This document shows positions 25,014 through 34,669 of a DNA stretch of 64,000 bases, piece after piece. The DNA is from Bdellovibrio bacteriovorus (GTDB lineage: Bacteria; Bdellovibrionota; Bdellovibrionia; Bdellovibrionales; Bdellovibrionaceae). The translations under genes were made by a program, and so were the position numbers. The number at the start of each line of letters is the position of its first letter. Positions within the stretch are counted from its first letter, which is position 1. The stretch spans positions 372,001 through 436,000 of the forward strand of contig NZ_LUKD01000005.1 of NCBI RefSeq assembly GCF_001592745.1, written 5' to 3'. Below the pieces are notes generated by a model that was given only the letters and a program-made list of their open reading frames with translations, had not been told where the DNA came from and did no database searches.

Positions 25014-26675
25014 ATGAAATTAGGAACGTCAGGATCATCATGGTTTAAAGGTTTGCGCGGCAAGCTCTTCTTGTCAGCAATGCTGCCAGTGATTGCTTTC
25101 GGTGTCCTCACAGGAATTTCTTTAAACTCCATGAGTCACCTGGGTGACATGCTGACGGATGCTTACACAGACGTGATCCCGAACATGGATGGCCTTGGCC
25201 GCATTGGTATGCAACGCGCTCGTATTGGCTATTTTATTTGGGCCGCCCTTGCGAATGAACATGATAAAAAGTCCCGCGATAACTTTATCAAGAAAGCCAA
25301 AGAAGCTTTTGCAGACTTTAAAGAAGGTCAAGCTTACTACGAATCCACTCGTTTAGATGATGAAGAACAGAAAAACTACGCCAAAGCTCGCGAAGTCAAA
25401 GAACAGTTTTACACTCTTACAGAGAACATGATTGCCGGCCTCGAAAAGAATACTCCGGAAGATAATGCAAAAGTACATACCGCAATGAATGGCGGAGAAT
25501 GGCATGTTTTGGCTCTGCACACACAAGCGGCAATTGCAACTAACATGGAATTGTACAACAAGCGCTCTTTGGAGAACAATAAAATGCAAAAAGAGAAGCG
25601 CGTTTTTGAAACTCAGCTTCTTCTTTTGATCGCGGGCTTCTGTGCGACCGCGATGTTTGGTCTTTTGATGTGGATTGCATACCGCGTTTCAAACACAGTC
25701 AGTGGAATTGCCTCTGGCCTTGATGAGTCGGGTTCGCAAGTCGCATCTGCAATCACTCAACTTTCAGCTGCTGGACAAACCCTCTCTGAAGCTTCTACGG
25801 AAGCCGCGGCTTCTTTAGAAGAAACTGTCGCTTCTCTTGAAGAAATGTCTTCGATGGTAAAAATGAACTCTGACAATGCAAAACAAGCAGCAGCTCTATC
25901 TCAATCATCTAAAGACGCTGCAGAACACGGACAGCAAGAGATTCATCATTTGATCGAATCTATGCGTGACATTTCGTCTTCTTCTAAAAAGATCGAAGAA
26001 ATTATCAGCGTGATTGATGATATCGCATTCCAGACAAACTTATTGGCTTTGAATGCTTCGGTGGAAGCAGCTCGCGCCGGAGAACATGGAAAAGGTTTCG
26101 CCGTTGTCGCCGAAGCCGTTCGCACCCTAGCACAACGCTCCGCAGTGGCAGCCAAAGACATCAACGGTCTTATTAAAGAAAGCGTTGAGAAGGTCGAAAA
26201 AGGATCCACGATCGCGGATCGTTCAGGCGAAGTTCTTTCTAACATCGTAAACTCTGTTAAAAAGGTCGCAGATCTGAACAATGAAATTTCAGCGGCTAGC
26301 GGTGAGCAGACTACGGGCATCCAACAGATCAGCCGGGCCATGAATCAACTCGATCAAAGCTCACAATCCAATGCGGCATCCTCTGAAGAAGTCGCGGCAT
26401 CTGCTGAAGAAATCAATGCACAGGCTTTGAATATGAAGAAGATGGTCGAGAATCTGAATGCTGTTATTTTAGGCTCTTCACAGGGGCCTATAGCGAAGCC
26501 TTCTGTCCACAAAACTTCTGCAAAAAAAGAAGCTAAAGTGCTTTCATTCCAAGAGAAAAAATCCTCTGAAAAACCAGCCCGTCCCGTGGGGAAAAAGTCA
26601 CAGACCGCGTCGAGCGTCATTCCATTTGATGATGACGGCCCGACTCGCAAAGTGGGCACTACAGACGGTTTTTAA
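25014..26675 (+). CDS. Methyl-accepting chemotaxis protein lacking HAMP
   Basis: 553 residues: membrane segment one (LFLSAMLPVIAFGVLTGISL), a helical periplasmic domain of the four-helix-bundle type (about 40-190), segment two (LLLLIAGFCATAMFGLLMWIAYRV), then directly a long coiled-coil signalling domain. The hairpin tip FQTNLLALNASVEAARAGEHGKGFAVVAEAVR is nearly canonical, and Glu/Gln-rich methylation-type patches flank it. I see no HAMP domain between segment two and the signalling helix. The tail is Lys/Ser-rich without an NWETF-like methyltransferase tether. Ligand unknown. GGGAG lies about eight bases before the ATG. Confidence 0.95.
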   Translation: MKLGTSGSSWFKGLRGKLFLSAMLPVIAFGVLTGISLNSMSHLGDMLTDAYTDVIPNMDGLGRIGMQRARIGYFIWAALANEHDKKSRDNFIKKAKEAFADFKEGQAYYESTRLDDEEQKNYAKAREVKEQFYTLTENMIAGLEKNTPEDNAKVHTAMNGGEWHVLALHTQAAIATNMELYNKRSLENNKMQKEKRVFETQLLLLIAGFCATAMFGLLMWIAYRVSNTVSGIASGLDESGSQVASAITQLSAAGQTLSEASTEAAASLEETVASLEEMSSMVKMNSDNAKQAAALSQSSKDAAEHGQQEIHHLIESMRDISSSSKKIEEIISVIDDIAFQTNLLALNASVEAARAGEHGKGFAVVAEAVRTLAQRSAVAAKDINGLIKESVEKVEKGSTIADRSGEVLSNIVNSVKKVADLNNEISAASGEQTTGIQQISRAMNQLDQSSQSNAASSEEVAASAEEINAQALNMKKMVENLNAVILGSSQGPIAKPSVHKTSAKKEAKVLSFQEKKSSEKPARPVGKKSQTASSVIPFDDDGPTRKVGTTDGF

Positions 26676-26716
26676 TCCATTGCTCCCTCATGGTGCTTAG
26701 GCTACGATGAGGGGGT

Positions 26717-27856
26717 ATGAAAATCCCATTTAATATTCCGCCAAAAAGCTCGAATGAAGAGAAATATATCTCTCAGGCCATCGCCAATAAAAAATTAAGC
26801 GGCGAAGGCTCTTTTAATAAAAAATGCGCTGAGTGGTTTAATAAAAATCTTCCGACTCTGATGACCGTCATCACTCCTTCATGCACATCGGCTCTTGAAA
26901 TGGCCATGGTGCTTGCTGACATCGGACCTGGAGATGAAGTTATTCTGCCTTCCTTCACGTTCACATCCACAGCTAACGTCGTCGCGCTTTACGGTTCGGT
27001 CCCCGTCTTTGTCGATGTCGATCCCTTAACAATGAATATTGATCCCGCGGCTATTCAACGGGCCATCACTCCGCGTACTAAAGTCATCATGCCGGTGCAT
27101 TACGCTGGTGTGGGTTGCAAGATGGATGAAATCATGGCCCTAGCAAACCAACACGGCATTTGGGTTGTTGAAGACGCAGCTCAGGGCATTTTTGCTTCGT
27201 ACAAAGGAAAAGCCTTAGGTACTTGGGGCCATATGGCGGCATTCAGTTTTCATGAAACTAAGAATATCGTTTGTGGTGAAGGTGGAGCCCTAACAATCAA
27301 TGATCCCCGCCTAGTGGCGCGAGCTGAAATCGTCCGCGACAAGGGTACGAACCGTCAGCAATTTCTGAACGGCCAAGTGGATAAATACACGTGGCAGGAC
27401 AAAGGCTCTTCTTATCTTCTTTCGGAACTTTCCGCCGCCTTTCTTCTTTCCCAATTGGAAGAAGGCAAAGAGATCACAGCAAAACGCTTGGCTTTATGGA
27501 ATCAATACCATCAAGGTTTAGCGGACCTTGAAAAAAACGGCCACTTGCAACGCATGACAATTCCTAGCGGGTGCCAGGCGAATGCTCATATTTACTATCT
27601 GCTTTTAAATTCGTCTGAGGTGCGTGCGGCTTTATGGACTTACCTGAAAGAAGCTGGCATTCAATCCACCACTCACTATGTGGCACTTCATTCGGCTCCG
27701 GCGGGAGTGAAGTACGGTCGCGTGTCGGGTTCGATGAAAGTCACAGACGATCTTTCCAATCGCCTGTTACGTCTTCCGATGTGGGCTGACCTTTCCAGTG
27801 ATGAGGCAGCCTTGGTTCTTGAAAAAATTCATTCGTTCTTTAAGGGGCAAGCATGA
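26717..27856 (+). CDS. wecE: dTDP-4-amino-4,6-dideoxygalactose transaminase-like (WecE)
   Basis: 379-residue PLP-dependent DegT/DnrJ/EryC1 aminotransferase. It tracks E. coli WecE closely: MKIPFNIPP, TPSCTSALEMA, PSFTFTSTANVVAL, MPVHYAGVGCKMDEIMALA, VVEDAAQG, the catalytic lysine in SFHETKN and VRDKGTNRQQFLNGQVDKYTW. It should convert dTDP-4-keto-6-deoxyglucose to the 4-amino sugar using glutamate. The next two genes provide the substrate. No WecD acetyltransferase follows. It is the first gene of a four-gene operon and overlaps rmlA by four bases. Confidence 0.92.
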   Translation: MKIPFNIPPKSSNEEKYISQAIANKKLSGEGSFNKKCAEWFNKNLPTLMTVITPSCTSALEMAMVLADIGPGDEVILPSFTFTSTANVVALYGSVPVFVDVDPLTMNIDPAAIQRAITPRTKVIMPVHYAGVGCKMDEIMALANQHGIWVVEDAAQGIFASYKGKALGTWGHMAAFSFHETKNIVCGEGGALTINDPRLVARAEIVRDKGTNRQQFLNGQVDKYTWQDKGSSYLLSELSAAFLLSQLEEGKEITAKRLALWNQYHQGLADLEKNGHLQRMTIPSGCQANAHIYYLLLNSSEVRAALWTYLKEAGIQSTTHYVALHSAPAGVKYGRVSGSMKVTDDLSNRLLRLPMWADLSSDEAALVLEKIHSFFKGQA

Positions 27857-28740
27857 AGGGTATCATCCTAGCTGGCGGCGCAGGATCGCGTCTTTATCCA
27901 ATGACTCGGGTCATGACAAAACAGCTTCAGTCTGTTTACGACAAACCCATGATTTATTATCCGCTGAGCATTCTTATGTTAGGTGGAATCAAAGATATTC
28001 TTCTGATCACAACACCGGATGATCAACCCTTGTTTAAAAAACTTTTGGGTGATGGTTCTCAATTTGGCGTGAAGCTCAGCTATAAAATTCAGGAAAAGCC
28101 GAACGGACTTCCTGAAGCTTTTGTCTTGGGTGAAGATTTCATTGGCAACGATCACGTATGCTTGATCTTAGGTGATAATCTTTTCTATGGAGATTTGGAT
28201 TTCTTCCGTCGCGCGATTGAAGAGCAAAAGGCAAAAAAATCAGATCTTCACGGACGTGTTTTTGCTTACTACGTTGCCGACCCCACAGCTTACGGTGTTG
28301 TTGAGTTTGATAAGATGACTAAAAAAGTAAAGTCGATCGAGGAAAAACCAAAACAACCGAAATCCAATTATGCCATCCCGGGGCTTTACCTTTTCGATAA
28401 CACAGTTTCAAAGCGTGCGAAGGAATTAAAACCTTCGCCTCGCGGTGAAACAGAAATCGTGGATTTGATTCTGTCTTACCACAACGAAGGTAAACTGGGA
28501 GTTGAAATGATGTATCGTGGTCTTGCTTGGCTCGACACGGGCACTCCCCGATCCCTTCTAGATGCCGCTGCTTTTATTGGTGCCATCGAAGAACGCCAGG
28601 GCATGAAAGTGGCCTGCCTTGAAGAAATCGCTTATCGCATGAAATTTATTAATCTTGAGCAATTACAAAAAATCACTTCGGAACTTCCTAAGTGCTCTTA
28701 TCGCTCCTATTTAGAAAAAATCATCTCTGAGGAACTATGA
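27853..28740 (+). CDS. rmlA: Glucose-1-phosphate thymidylyltransferase
   Basis: 295 residues, making dTDP-glucose from dTTP and glucose 1-phosphate. Diagnostic stretches are LAGGAGSRLYPMTRVMTKQL, YDKPMIYYPLSILMLGGI, ILGDNLFYG, GRVFAYYVADPTAYGVVEFD and YRGLAWLDTGTPRSLLDAA. The length is normal. It overlaps wecE and rmlB by four bases each, giving tight translational coupling. With RmlB and WecE it supplies a dTDP-activated amino-dideoxy sugar, rather than rhamnose, since rmlC and rmlD are absent here. Confidence 0.97.
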   Translation: MKGIILAGGAGSRLYPMTRVMTKQLQSVYDKPMIYYPLSILMLGGIKDILLITTPDDQPLFKKLLGDGSQFGVKLSYKIQEKPNGLPEAFVLGEDFIGNDHVCLILGDNLFYGDLDFFRRAIEEQKAKKSDLHGRVFAYYVADPTAYGVVEFDKMTKKVKSIEEKPKQPKSNYAIPGLYLFDNTVSKRAKELKPSPRGETEIVDLILSYHNEGKLGVEMMYRGLAWLDTGTPRSLLDAAAFIGAIEERQGMKVACLEEIAYRMKFINLEQLQKITSELPKCSYRSYLEKIISEEL

Positions 28741-29723
28741 AACAAACGGTTTTACTGACCGGCTGTGCTGGCTTTATTGGATCTAACTTCGTAAGAACGG
28801 TCGCTTGCCGCGATGAAATCAAAGTGCAGTACGACTTCGTGATCGTCGATGCTCTGACTTACGCAGGTAATCTTGCGAATATTCAAAAAGAACTGGATAC
28901 AAATCCCCACTTGAAATTTTATCACCTGGACATCCGCGACTCTCACAAAATGGATGAGCTTTTTAAGAAGTATCAATTCAGCGGTGTGATCAATTTCGCG
29001 GCTGAATCTCACGTGGATCGCTCTATCGAAAGCCCTAACATCTTTGTAGAAACAAATGTTCTGGGAACTTTGAATCTTTTAAAAGAAAGCTTAGCGCTTT
29101 TTGAAAAAAATCCGAACTTCCGCTATCTGCAAATCAGCACGGATGAAGTTTACGGCACCTTACAGATGTCCGATCCCGCTTTCACAGAAAATACGCCGAT
29201 TTCACCGAACAGCCCTTATAGTGCTTCAAAGGCCAGCGCCGATCTTTTGTGCCGCTCTTTCTTTGAAACATACAAGCTGCCAGTGATGATCACTCGCTGT
29301 TCTAACAACTACGGTCCATTACAGGTCGAAGAAAAATTCATTCCTTTGATGATCAAACGGGCCCTGGCGAATCAACCCCTTCCGATCTATGGGACCGGCA
29401 TGAATATCCGCGACTGGATTTATGTTGATGACCACAATGAGGGCGTATGGAAAGTCTTCACCTCGGGGCGCGCCGGGGAAGTTTATAACTTAGGCGGAAA
29501 TTCAGAAAGACAGAATCTGGATGTTGCAAAGCTCATCTTAAAACACTTGGGAAAATCCGAATCGCTTTTAAGCTTCGTGCAAGACCGTAAGGGTCACGAT
29601 TTCCGCTATGCGATTAACTTCTCAAAAGCGCAAAAAGAATTAAACTGGAACCCTACAGTGAAGTTTGAAGAGGAAGGTCTTCTTCGCACCATCAATCACT
29701 ACAAAGCCTTATGGACGAAGTAA
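28737..29723 (+). CDS. rmlB: dTDP-glucose 4,6-dehydratase
   Basis: 328-residue extended short-chain dehydrogenase. The NAD motif GCAGFIGSNFVR is at the N-terminus, AAESHVDRSIESP and STDEVYGTL follow, the catalytic YSASK motif is at PYSASKASADLL, and NNYGPLQVEEKFIPLMI and RDWIYVDDHNEGVW complete the family marks. It produces dTDP-4-keto-6-deoxyglucose, the substrate of the WecE-type transaminase. It overlaps rmlA by four bases and the glycosyltransferase by 13. Confidence 0.97.
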   Translation: MKQTVLLTGCAGFIGSNFVRTVACRDEIKVQYDFVIVDALTYAGNLANIQKELDTNPHLKFYHLDIRDSHKMDELFKKYQFSGVINFAAESHVDRSIESPNIFVETNVLGTLNLLKESLALFEKNPNFRYLQISTDEVYGTLQMSDPAFTENTPISPNSPYSASKASADLLCRSFFETYKLPVMITRCSNNYGPLQVEEKFIPLMIKRALANQPLPIYGTGMNIRDWIYVDDHNEGVWKVFTSGRAGEVYNLGGNSERQNLDVAKLILKHLGKSESLLSFVQDRKGHDFRYAINFSKAQKELNWNPTVKFEEEGLLRTINHYKALWTK

Positions 29724-30865
29724 AAGTCCTTCACTGTATTCACTCTCTGTCCTGGGGAGGCCTAGAAATTTACACCGTCGAGCTGATTCAGAAGCTGGCG
29801 GAAAAAGGCCTTCTCCAAAAAGTATTATGTTCCGCGCACTCGCGTGTGACCGAAGAACTGAAAAAATCAGGCATTGAAGTTTTACCTTTTCCAGAGAAAA
29901 AACTTTCGAAACTTAAAACGGCTCGCCTGATTAAAAACATCATCCAGGAACACGGCATCACTCACCTGCACTCTCACACCCGTTTGGATATGTGGGCTTG
30001 TGCTTTAGCGAAGTGGAATCTTCCCACGATTAAACACATCTACAACCTTTACATGAACGCGACACCGAAAAGGGATTTTGTTCATAAGTGGCTCTTTTCT
30101 AAAGTGGATGCTTTGTGCAGCTCTTCAGAAAATATTTTAGAAGATGTGAAAAAGAACTTCCCTATCGCTCCTGAAAAACTGCACCTCATTCGTTATGGTC
30201 GCAAGACAGAGAGCTTCAAGCACGACGGTCTAAAACGCCAAGAGCTGCGCGATAAATATGGAGCGCGAGTAGAACAAATTGTTTTCGGAACTCTTTGTCG
30301 TATTGATCCGGGCAAGGGAGTTCGCGAGCTTGTTCAGGCCCTGGAATATTTGAACGACCACGAGCTAGAGAAGACACAGCTTTGGATTGTCGGCGACCCC
30401 ACGATCATCGGAAAAAATTCGGACGGCACTCCTATTTTTGAAGGCCCGTCCGAAGAATTAAGTCGTTGGATTGCCGAGCGCATGGAAAATCCGCGCTACA
30501 AAGATCACATCGTCCGTATCCCTTTTCAGAAAGATTATGTCTCTTACATTGATGCCTTAGACGTCTTTGCCCTGGCATCCTACAACGAAACTTATTCTTT
30601 AAGTGTACTAGACGCCATGATGATGGCAAAACCCGTGATTGGTACGAACGCCGGAGGGACTCCTGAACAGGTGGGATTGCATAACGAACGTGGCGTTTTA
30701 GCCGAACCTAAGGATGCCGAGTCTCTATCGCAAGCTTTCCGCCACTATTTAAAACGTCCCGAAGACATCCAGATTCAAGGTCACAAGGCCCAGCAATGGT
30801 CAATAAGCCAACACAATTGGCCTGTCACTCAAGAGGCTTTTTTAAGCCTCTATAAATCGCTTTAA
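29711..30865 (+). CDS. Glycosyltransferase family 4
   Basis: 384 residues of GT-B fold: an N-terminal domain opening VLHCIHSLSWGGLEIYTVELIQ and a C-terminal domain with the UDP/ADP-sugar pattern FGTLCRIDPGKGVRELVQAL and the EX7E-type block ALASYNETYSLSVLDAMMMAKPVIGTNAGG. It probably transfers the sugar made by the upstream genes onto a surface glycan, but the donor cannot be read from sequence. No signal or membrane segment. Its TAA overlaps the TAA of the convergent GT17 gene by two bases. Confidence 0.9.
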   Translation: MDEVKVLHCIHSLSWGGLEIYTVELIQKLAEKGLLQKVLCSAHSRVTEELKKSGIEVLPFPEKKLSKLKTARLIKNIIQEHGITHLHSHTRLDMWACALAKWNLPTIKHIYNLYMNATPKRDFVHKWLFSKVDALCSSSENILEDVKKNFPIAPEKLHLIRYGRKTESFKHDGLKRQELRDKYGARVEQIVFGTLCRIDPGKGVRELVQALEYLNDHELEKTQLWIVGDPTIIGKNSDGTPIFEGPSEELSRWIAERMENPRYKDHIVRIPFQKDYVSYIDALDVFALASYNETYSLSVLDAMMMAKPVIGTNAGGTPEQVGLHNERGVLAEPKDAESLSQAFRHYLKRPEDIQIQGHKAQQWSISQHNWPVTQEAFLSLYKSL

Positions 30866-31698
30866 CCTTCAGGATTTAAAATCAGGTCCGCCAACTGAGC
30901 TTGATGGGTCTGCACATAGCGTGGAAATTCTGAATCCACTGCCACAAATTCAGATTCAATCTCTTGCCCGTAAAGACTTCCGCCTTTGCGGATGATTTCT
31001 TCCACTTTTTTAGGATCTTTGAAAGTGTCTTTATTGTGCTCCTTGTGCGCATAAGCTTCAATTTTTTCAATCACTTTTTTTGCGCCCCCGAGATAACTGA
31101 AATGCCAGCCCCCATTCGGAATCACGGTGATCTCATTCGTGCTTTGACGAGTTTCACGATACAGACGTGTTTTTTTGATCGTTTTGATATCTTTATAATT
31201 TAACATCACCGTACCGTACCAGGGCATATAGCCATTCACTAAGGGAATAGGCTCGGGGTATTTTTTTACAAAGCAGTTCAGATAATAGTAGTAAAGCTTT
31301 TGCTGAAAAACCTTAATACCTGGCTGATGCGCATACTGCTTCACCAACTCAGGACGAGGTATTTCATCCACATCCGAAACGATAATCACGTCATCGGGTT
31401 TCGCATTTTTTAAGCCTTGGAGAATTTGTTCTTTTTGATGGTCATCATAGTCCCAGGTTTTCGGAACACGCCATTTAGAAAAAAAGTTGGGATATTGATC
31501 CACCACCACATGCTCAATCTTGTGCAAAAATGGCTTAAATCTTTCTTTGTTTTGCTCGAAGAAAAGAGGCTTGTCTTTCTTTTGGAAAGTACGAGTGGCT
31601 TCAACCAGAACGAAACGATCAACGACTTCGTTTAAAGTATTCAAACGAATTTCTAATAGGTCCATTTCGTTAAAAAATGCAAAACAATCGTAAATCAT
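30862..31698 (-). CDS. Glycosyltransferase family 17 (MGAT3-like)
   Basis: 278 residues. The GT17 signature opens the protein: MIYDCFAFFNEMDLLEIRLN, followed by DRFVLVEATRTFQKKDKPLFF, the metal-binding type VSDVDEIPRPE, and GGWHFSYLGGAKKVIEKIEAYAHKEHN. In animals GT17 adds bisecting GlcNAc to N-glycans; bacterial relatives are scattered in polysaccharide loci. Substrate here unknown. It overlaps the upstream GT4 gene by four bases, and that gene overlaps feoB, so it sits at the end of a feoA-feoB-GT4-GT17 transcript. Confidence 0.88.
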   Translation of the reverse strand: MIYDCFAFFNEMDLLEIRLNTLNEVVDRFVLVEATRTFQKKDKPLFFEQNKERFKPFLHKIEHVVVDQYPNFFSKWRVPKTWDYDDHQKEQILQGLKNAKPDDVIIVSDVDEIPRPELVKQYAHQPGIKVFQQKLYYYYLNCFVKKYPEPIPLVNGYMPWYGTVMLNYKDIKTIKKTRLYRETRQSTNEITVIPNGGWHFSYLGGAKKVIEKIEAYAHKEHNKDTFKDPKKVEEIIRKGGSLYGQEIESEFVAVDSEFPRYVQTHQAQLADLILNPEG

Positions 31699-32753
31699 GA
31701 TCTCCCCAATACTTTCTTATACACTTCGACCGTGTCCTGCGCACACTTTTCCCAAGTGAAACGCGGGGCTTGTTTCAGCCCTTTTTGAATCAAAGCTTCA
31801 CGGTAAGCCTGATCCGTTAATACTCTACTTAAGGCGGCCGCCATCTCTGTCGGACTTCCCGGATCTACAAGACTTGCAGCATCTCCACTGATTTCTTCTA
31901 AGACGCCTCCGGCACTTGTCACAACAGGCGTTCCTAAAGACATGGCTTCTAAAACGGGAATTCCGAAACCTTCATACCAGGACGGAAAAAAGAAAACACG
32001 GGCACGCTGGTAAAGTTCAGAAAGCTTTTCCGTTGGCACATAGTTTAAGTGAATGATGTCATTTTTAAACGGAGAACTTTCCAAAGCCCGTTGGATTTCT
32101 TCAGCACCAAATCCCCAAGCGCCCGCCAACACCAGTTTTTCTTCAAATCCCTGAACCTTCAAAGCCTCAAAAGCGCGAATCACGCCCAGAACATTTTTAC
32201 GTTTTTCTAACGTCGCTAAAAATAAAATATACTTTTCCGGCAAACCCAGCGAAGGACCTTGGCCCGCCATGCGCGAACGATTGCACCCCAGATAAGTCAA
32301 ATGCAGGCGATCTTCCAATTGAGGAAAGTATTTTAGAACCTGGCTTTTCGTAAATAGGGAATTCACGATGACCGCATCCACCGAAGAATTTAAAACATTC
32401 GTCATATCGCGAATGCCTTTCAGGAAGAACTCGGGACGATTGTACTTTTCTTCAAAGACAATCATATCGTGAATCGTGACGATTCGGGGCAAGAAACCCT
32501 TCACGTTCAATTTGAAATCCGGACCGTGGTAAAGACCGTCTGAGGACCACTTTAAAGGAAGAAAACTTTCGGCTTTGCGACCTGGTAAAATGGATTCGAT
32601 GTTTTTCTTATTTTTATAGCGAGAAATCTTTACGGCGGGATGAACCTCTAAATCCTTTTCTTGAGAAAAGTGCTCAAGGAGCTGAAGCATATAAACTCCA
32701 ACTCCGGTCACTTTTTGCGGATTCAAGGTGCTGACATCAAAATATATTCTCAT
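31695..32753 (-). CDS. Glycosyltransferase family 4
   Basis: 352 residues, GT-B fold. The N-terminal MRIYFDVSTLNPQKVTGVGVYMLQLLEH, the hinge pattern YILFLATLEKRKNVLGVIRAFEAL and the donor block FFPSWYEGFGIPVLEAMSLGTPVVTSAGGVLEEISGDAA are typical of mannosyl- or similar GT4 enzymes. It presumably works with the GT17 and the convergent sugar-nucleotide operon on a surface glycan. It overlaps feoB by four bases, an unexpected neighbour. Confidence 0.9.
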   Translation of the reverse strand: MRIYFDVSTLNPQKVTGVGVYMLQLLEHFSQEKDLEVHPAVKISRYKNKKNIESILPGRKAESFLPLKWSSDGLYHGPDFKLNVKGFLPRIVTIHDMIVFEEKYNRPEFFLKGIRDMTNVLNSSVDAVIVNSLFTKSQVLKYFPQLEDRLHLTYLGCNRSRMAGQGPSLGLPEKYILFLATLEKRKNVLGVIRAFEALKVQGFEEKLVLAGAWGFGAEEIQRALESSPFKNDIIHLNYVPTEKLSELYQRARVFFFPSWYEGFGIPVLEAMSLGTPVVTSAGGVLEEISGDAASLVDPGSPTEMAAALSRVLTDQAYREALIQKGLKQAPRFTWEKCAQDTVEVYKKVLGRS

Positions 32754-34669
32754 GGAACGCCTATGAATCTTAAGCCTTGAACTATCAAGACTACAAGAAC
32801 ATAGGCGAAGAGATTAAAGGCAACAAGTTGCGTTACCGCGAACTTCCAAGAGCCACTTTCACGGATCTGCACACCGACCGTGGACATACACTGCAAAGCG
32901 ATAAGGAAGAAGACCATAAGTCCAATCACTGAACTCACGGTAAAGATTTTTTCACCTTGAGCATTGGTGGCCGTACTCATCTGCGTTAAAAGAGCCTCTT
33001 GCTGAGAGTCTTCATCTCCATCCGTGATATTGAAAGTGACGGCCAACGACGAAACAAAGACTTCGCGAGCGGCAAAGGCCGAAATTAAACCGACTCCCAC
33101 ACGCCAGTCCACCCCCATGGGTGCAACCACAGGCTCAATCACTTTACCCAATTGACCCACGTAGCTTTCTTCAAGCTTTTGGTGAGCATCTTCTGTTTGG
33201 TAATTCGGGAATGTCGATCCCGCCCAAATAACGACGGCAAAGGTAAAGATGATGGGACCTGCGCGTTTCACGTAAGACAGAGTTCTTGTCCACGCATGGC
33301 GAACTAAAACACGGAACTTAGGGCGGCGATAAATCGGAAGCTCCATCATGAACAATGAAGGCTCCTGACGAGGGATGAATTTGCTCACTATGCCTGCGGC
33401 CAAAGCTCCTAAGAACATAGATCCGATGTAAAGAGCCGCCAGTGCCAATCCCGCCTTCCATGCCGACTCGCCATGGAAAAGAAACGCGATACAAAGAGCA
33501 TAGACCGGCAAGCGCGCCGAGCAGCTCATCAAGGGAATCACGAAATTCGTGATCATGCGATCTTTTGTCGATGGAATGTTACGAGTCGCAATAATCGCTG
33601 GGACCGCACAGGCAAAACCAGAAAGAAGTGGCACGAATGAACGACCGCTCATTCCCAAGGCTGAAAACGGACGATCAATCAAAGTTGCCGCACGCGCCAG
33701 ATAACCCGTGCTTTCAAGAATTCCAATTCCCAAGAACAAGATAAAGATCTGCGGAACAAACACCATGAAAGCTGCAAAGCTCGTGATCACGCCGTTAGCT
33801 AAGAAGTCGGCCCACAAAGTACCCGGCCCGAGCCCAGCCACCCATTCATTGGCAACGCTGAACCAACCATCAATCATATCCATAAATGGAGTCGCCATCC
33901 AATAAACGCTTGAAAACAAGGCACTCATGATAACGATGAATAAAGCAAAACCGAGGAAAGGATGCAGCAGTACCCGATCCAACTTTTCAGTCGTCGCCAC
34001 GATGCGGTTGAGACGCTCTTGAGCATGATCTGTTTTATGAGATAAAGCCTCTTTGGCAATCTGTTCGCACTGATTGAGTTTGGTTTCCTGAATCTCGAAA
34101 GACCAAGGCACCGGACGGGAAGGTTCTTTCGTCCAATGAAGTTTTTTAGCTTCAGCAACGATCTCTTTAAGACCGCCCGCTAATAAGCCATCAAATTGAA
34201 GAACCGGACAGCCCAAAGTTTTTTGCAAATAAGGAATGTCAATTTCAATACCTTCTTTACGAAGAAGATCCGACATCGTGATAACCACCATCAAAGGAAA
34301 GCCTGTTTCACGAAGTTGCATCACGAGTTGCAGATGACGAGAGATCTGAGTCCCATCGACAACAACGATGATGCCATCAATCTTTTTAACTTTCGGATTT
34401 TCGTAAATGGATTTTAAGGTCACCCACTCATCCGCACTTTTGGGGTGCAGGCTGTAAGTGCCCGGAGTGTCCATGACCATCATATTGGACTCCCCCAGAT
34501 GAGACGCTAAATGGCCTAAAGAAAACTCCACCGTCGCGCCCGGATAGTTCACAGTTTTAAAACGAGAACCCGTCAGCCAGTTATAGAGAGTGGTTTTTCC
34601 AGAGTTCGGCGCGCCGACCAGCGCGATAGAAAGTTGCTCAACAGCTAGTTCAGTTTCACTCGTGCGCAT
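32750..34669 (-). CDS. feoB: Ferrous iron transporter FeoB
   Basis: 639 residues: a cytoplasmic GTPase domain with G1 GAPNSGKT (19-26), NYPGATVEFS, and G3 DTPG (67-70), then a membrane domain with two Gate motifs, including MSGRSFVPLLSGFACAVPAIIATR. It takes up Fe(II). The G4 motif reads TMSD (131-134) instead of the usual NxxD. The chain is shorter than E. coli FeoB (773) mainly at the cytoplasmic spacer and C-terminus. It overlaps feoA by 25 bases and the following glycosyltransferase by four. Iron regulation is expected but I see no convincing Fur box. Confidence 0.95.
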   Translation of the reverse strand: MRTSETELAVEQLSIALVGAPNSGKTTLYNWLTGSRFKTVNYPGATVEFSLGHLASHLGESNMMVMDTPGTYSLHPKSADEWVTLKSIYENPKVKKIDGIIVVVDGTQISRHLQLVMQLRETGFPLMVVITMSDLLRKEGIEIDIPYLQKTLGCPVLQFDGLLAGGLKEIVAEAKKLHWTKEPSRPVPWSFEIQETKLNQCEQIAKEALSHKTDHAQERLNRIVATTEKLDRVLLHPFLGFALFIVIMSALFSSVYWMATPFMDMIDGWFSVANEWVAGLGPGTLWADFLANGVITSFAAFMVFVPQIFILFLGIGILESTGYLARAATLIDRPFSALGMSGRSFVPLLSGFACAVPAIIATRNIPSTKDRMITNFVIPLMSCSARLPVYALCIAFLFHGESAWKAGLALAALYIGSMFLGALAAGIVSKFIPRQEPSLFMMELPIYRRPKFRVLVRHAWTRTLSYVKRAGPIIFTFAVVIWAGSTFPNYQTEDAHQKLEESYVGQLGKVIEPVVAPMGVDWRVGVGLISAFAAREVFVSSLAVTFNITDGDEDSQQEALLTQMSTATNAQGEKIFTVSSVIGLMVFFLIALQCMSTVGVQIRESGSWKFAVTQLVAFNLFAYVLVVLIVQGLRFIGVP

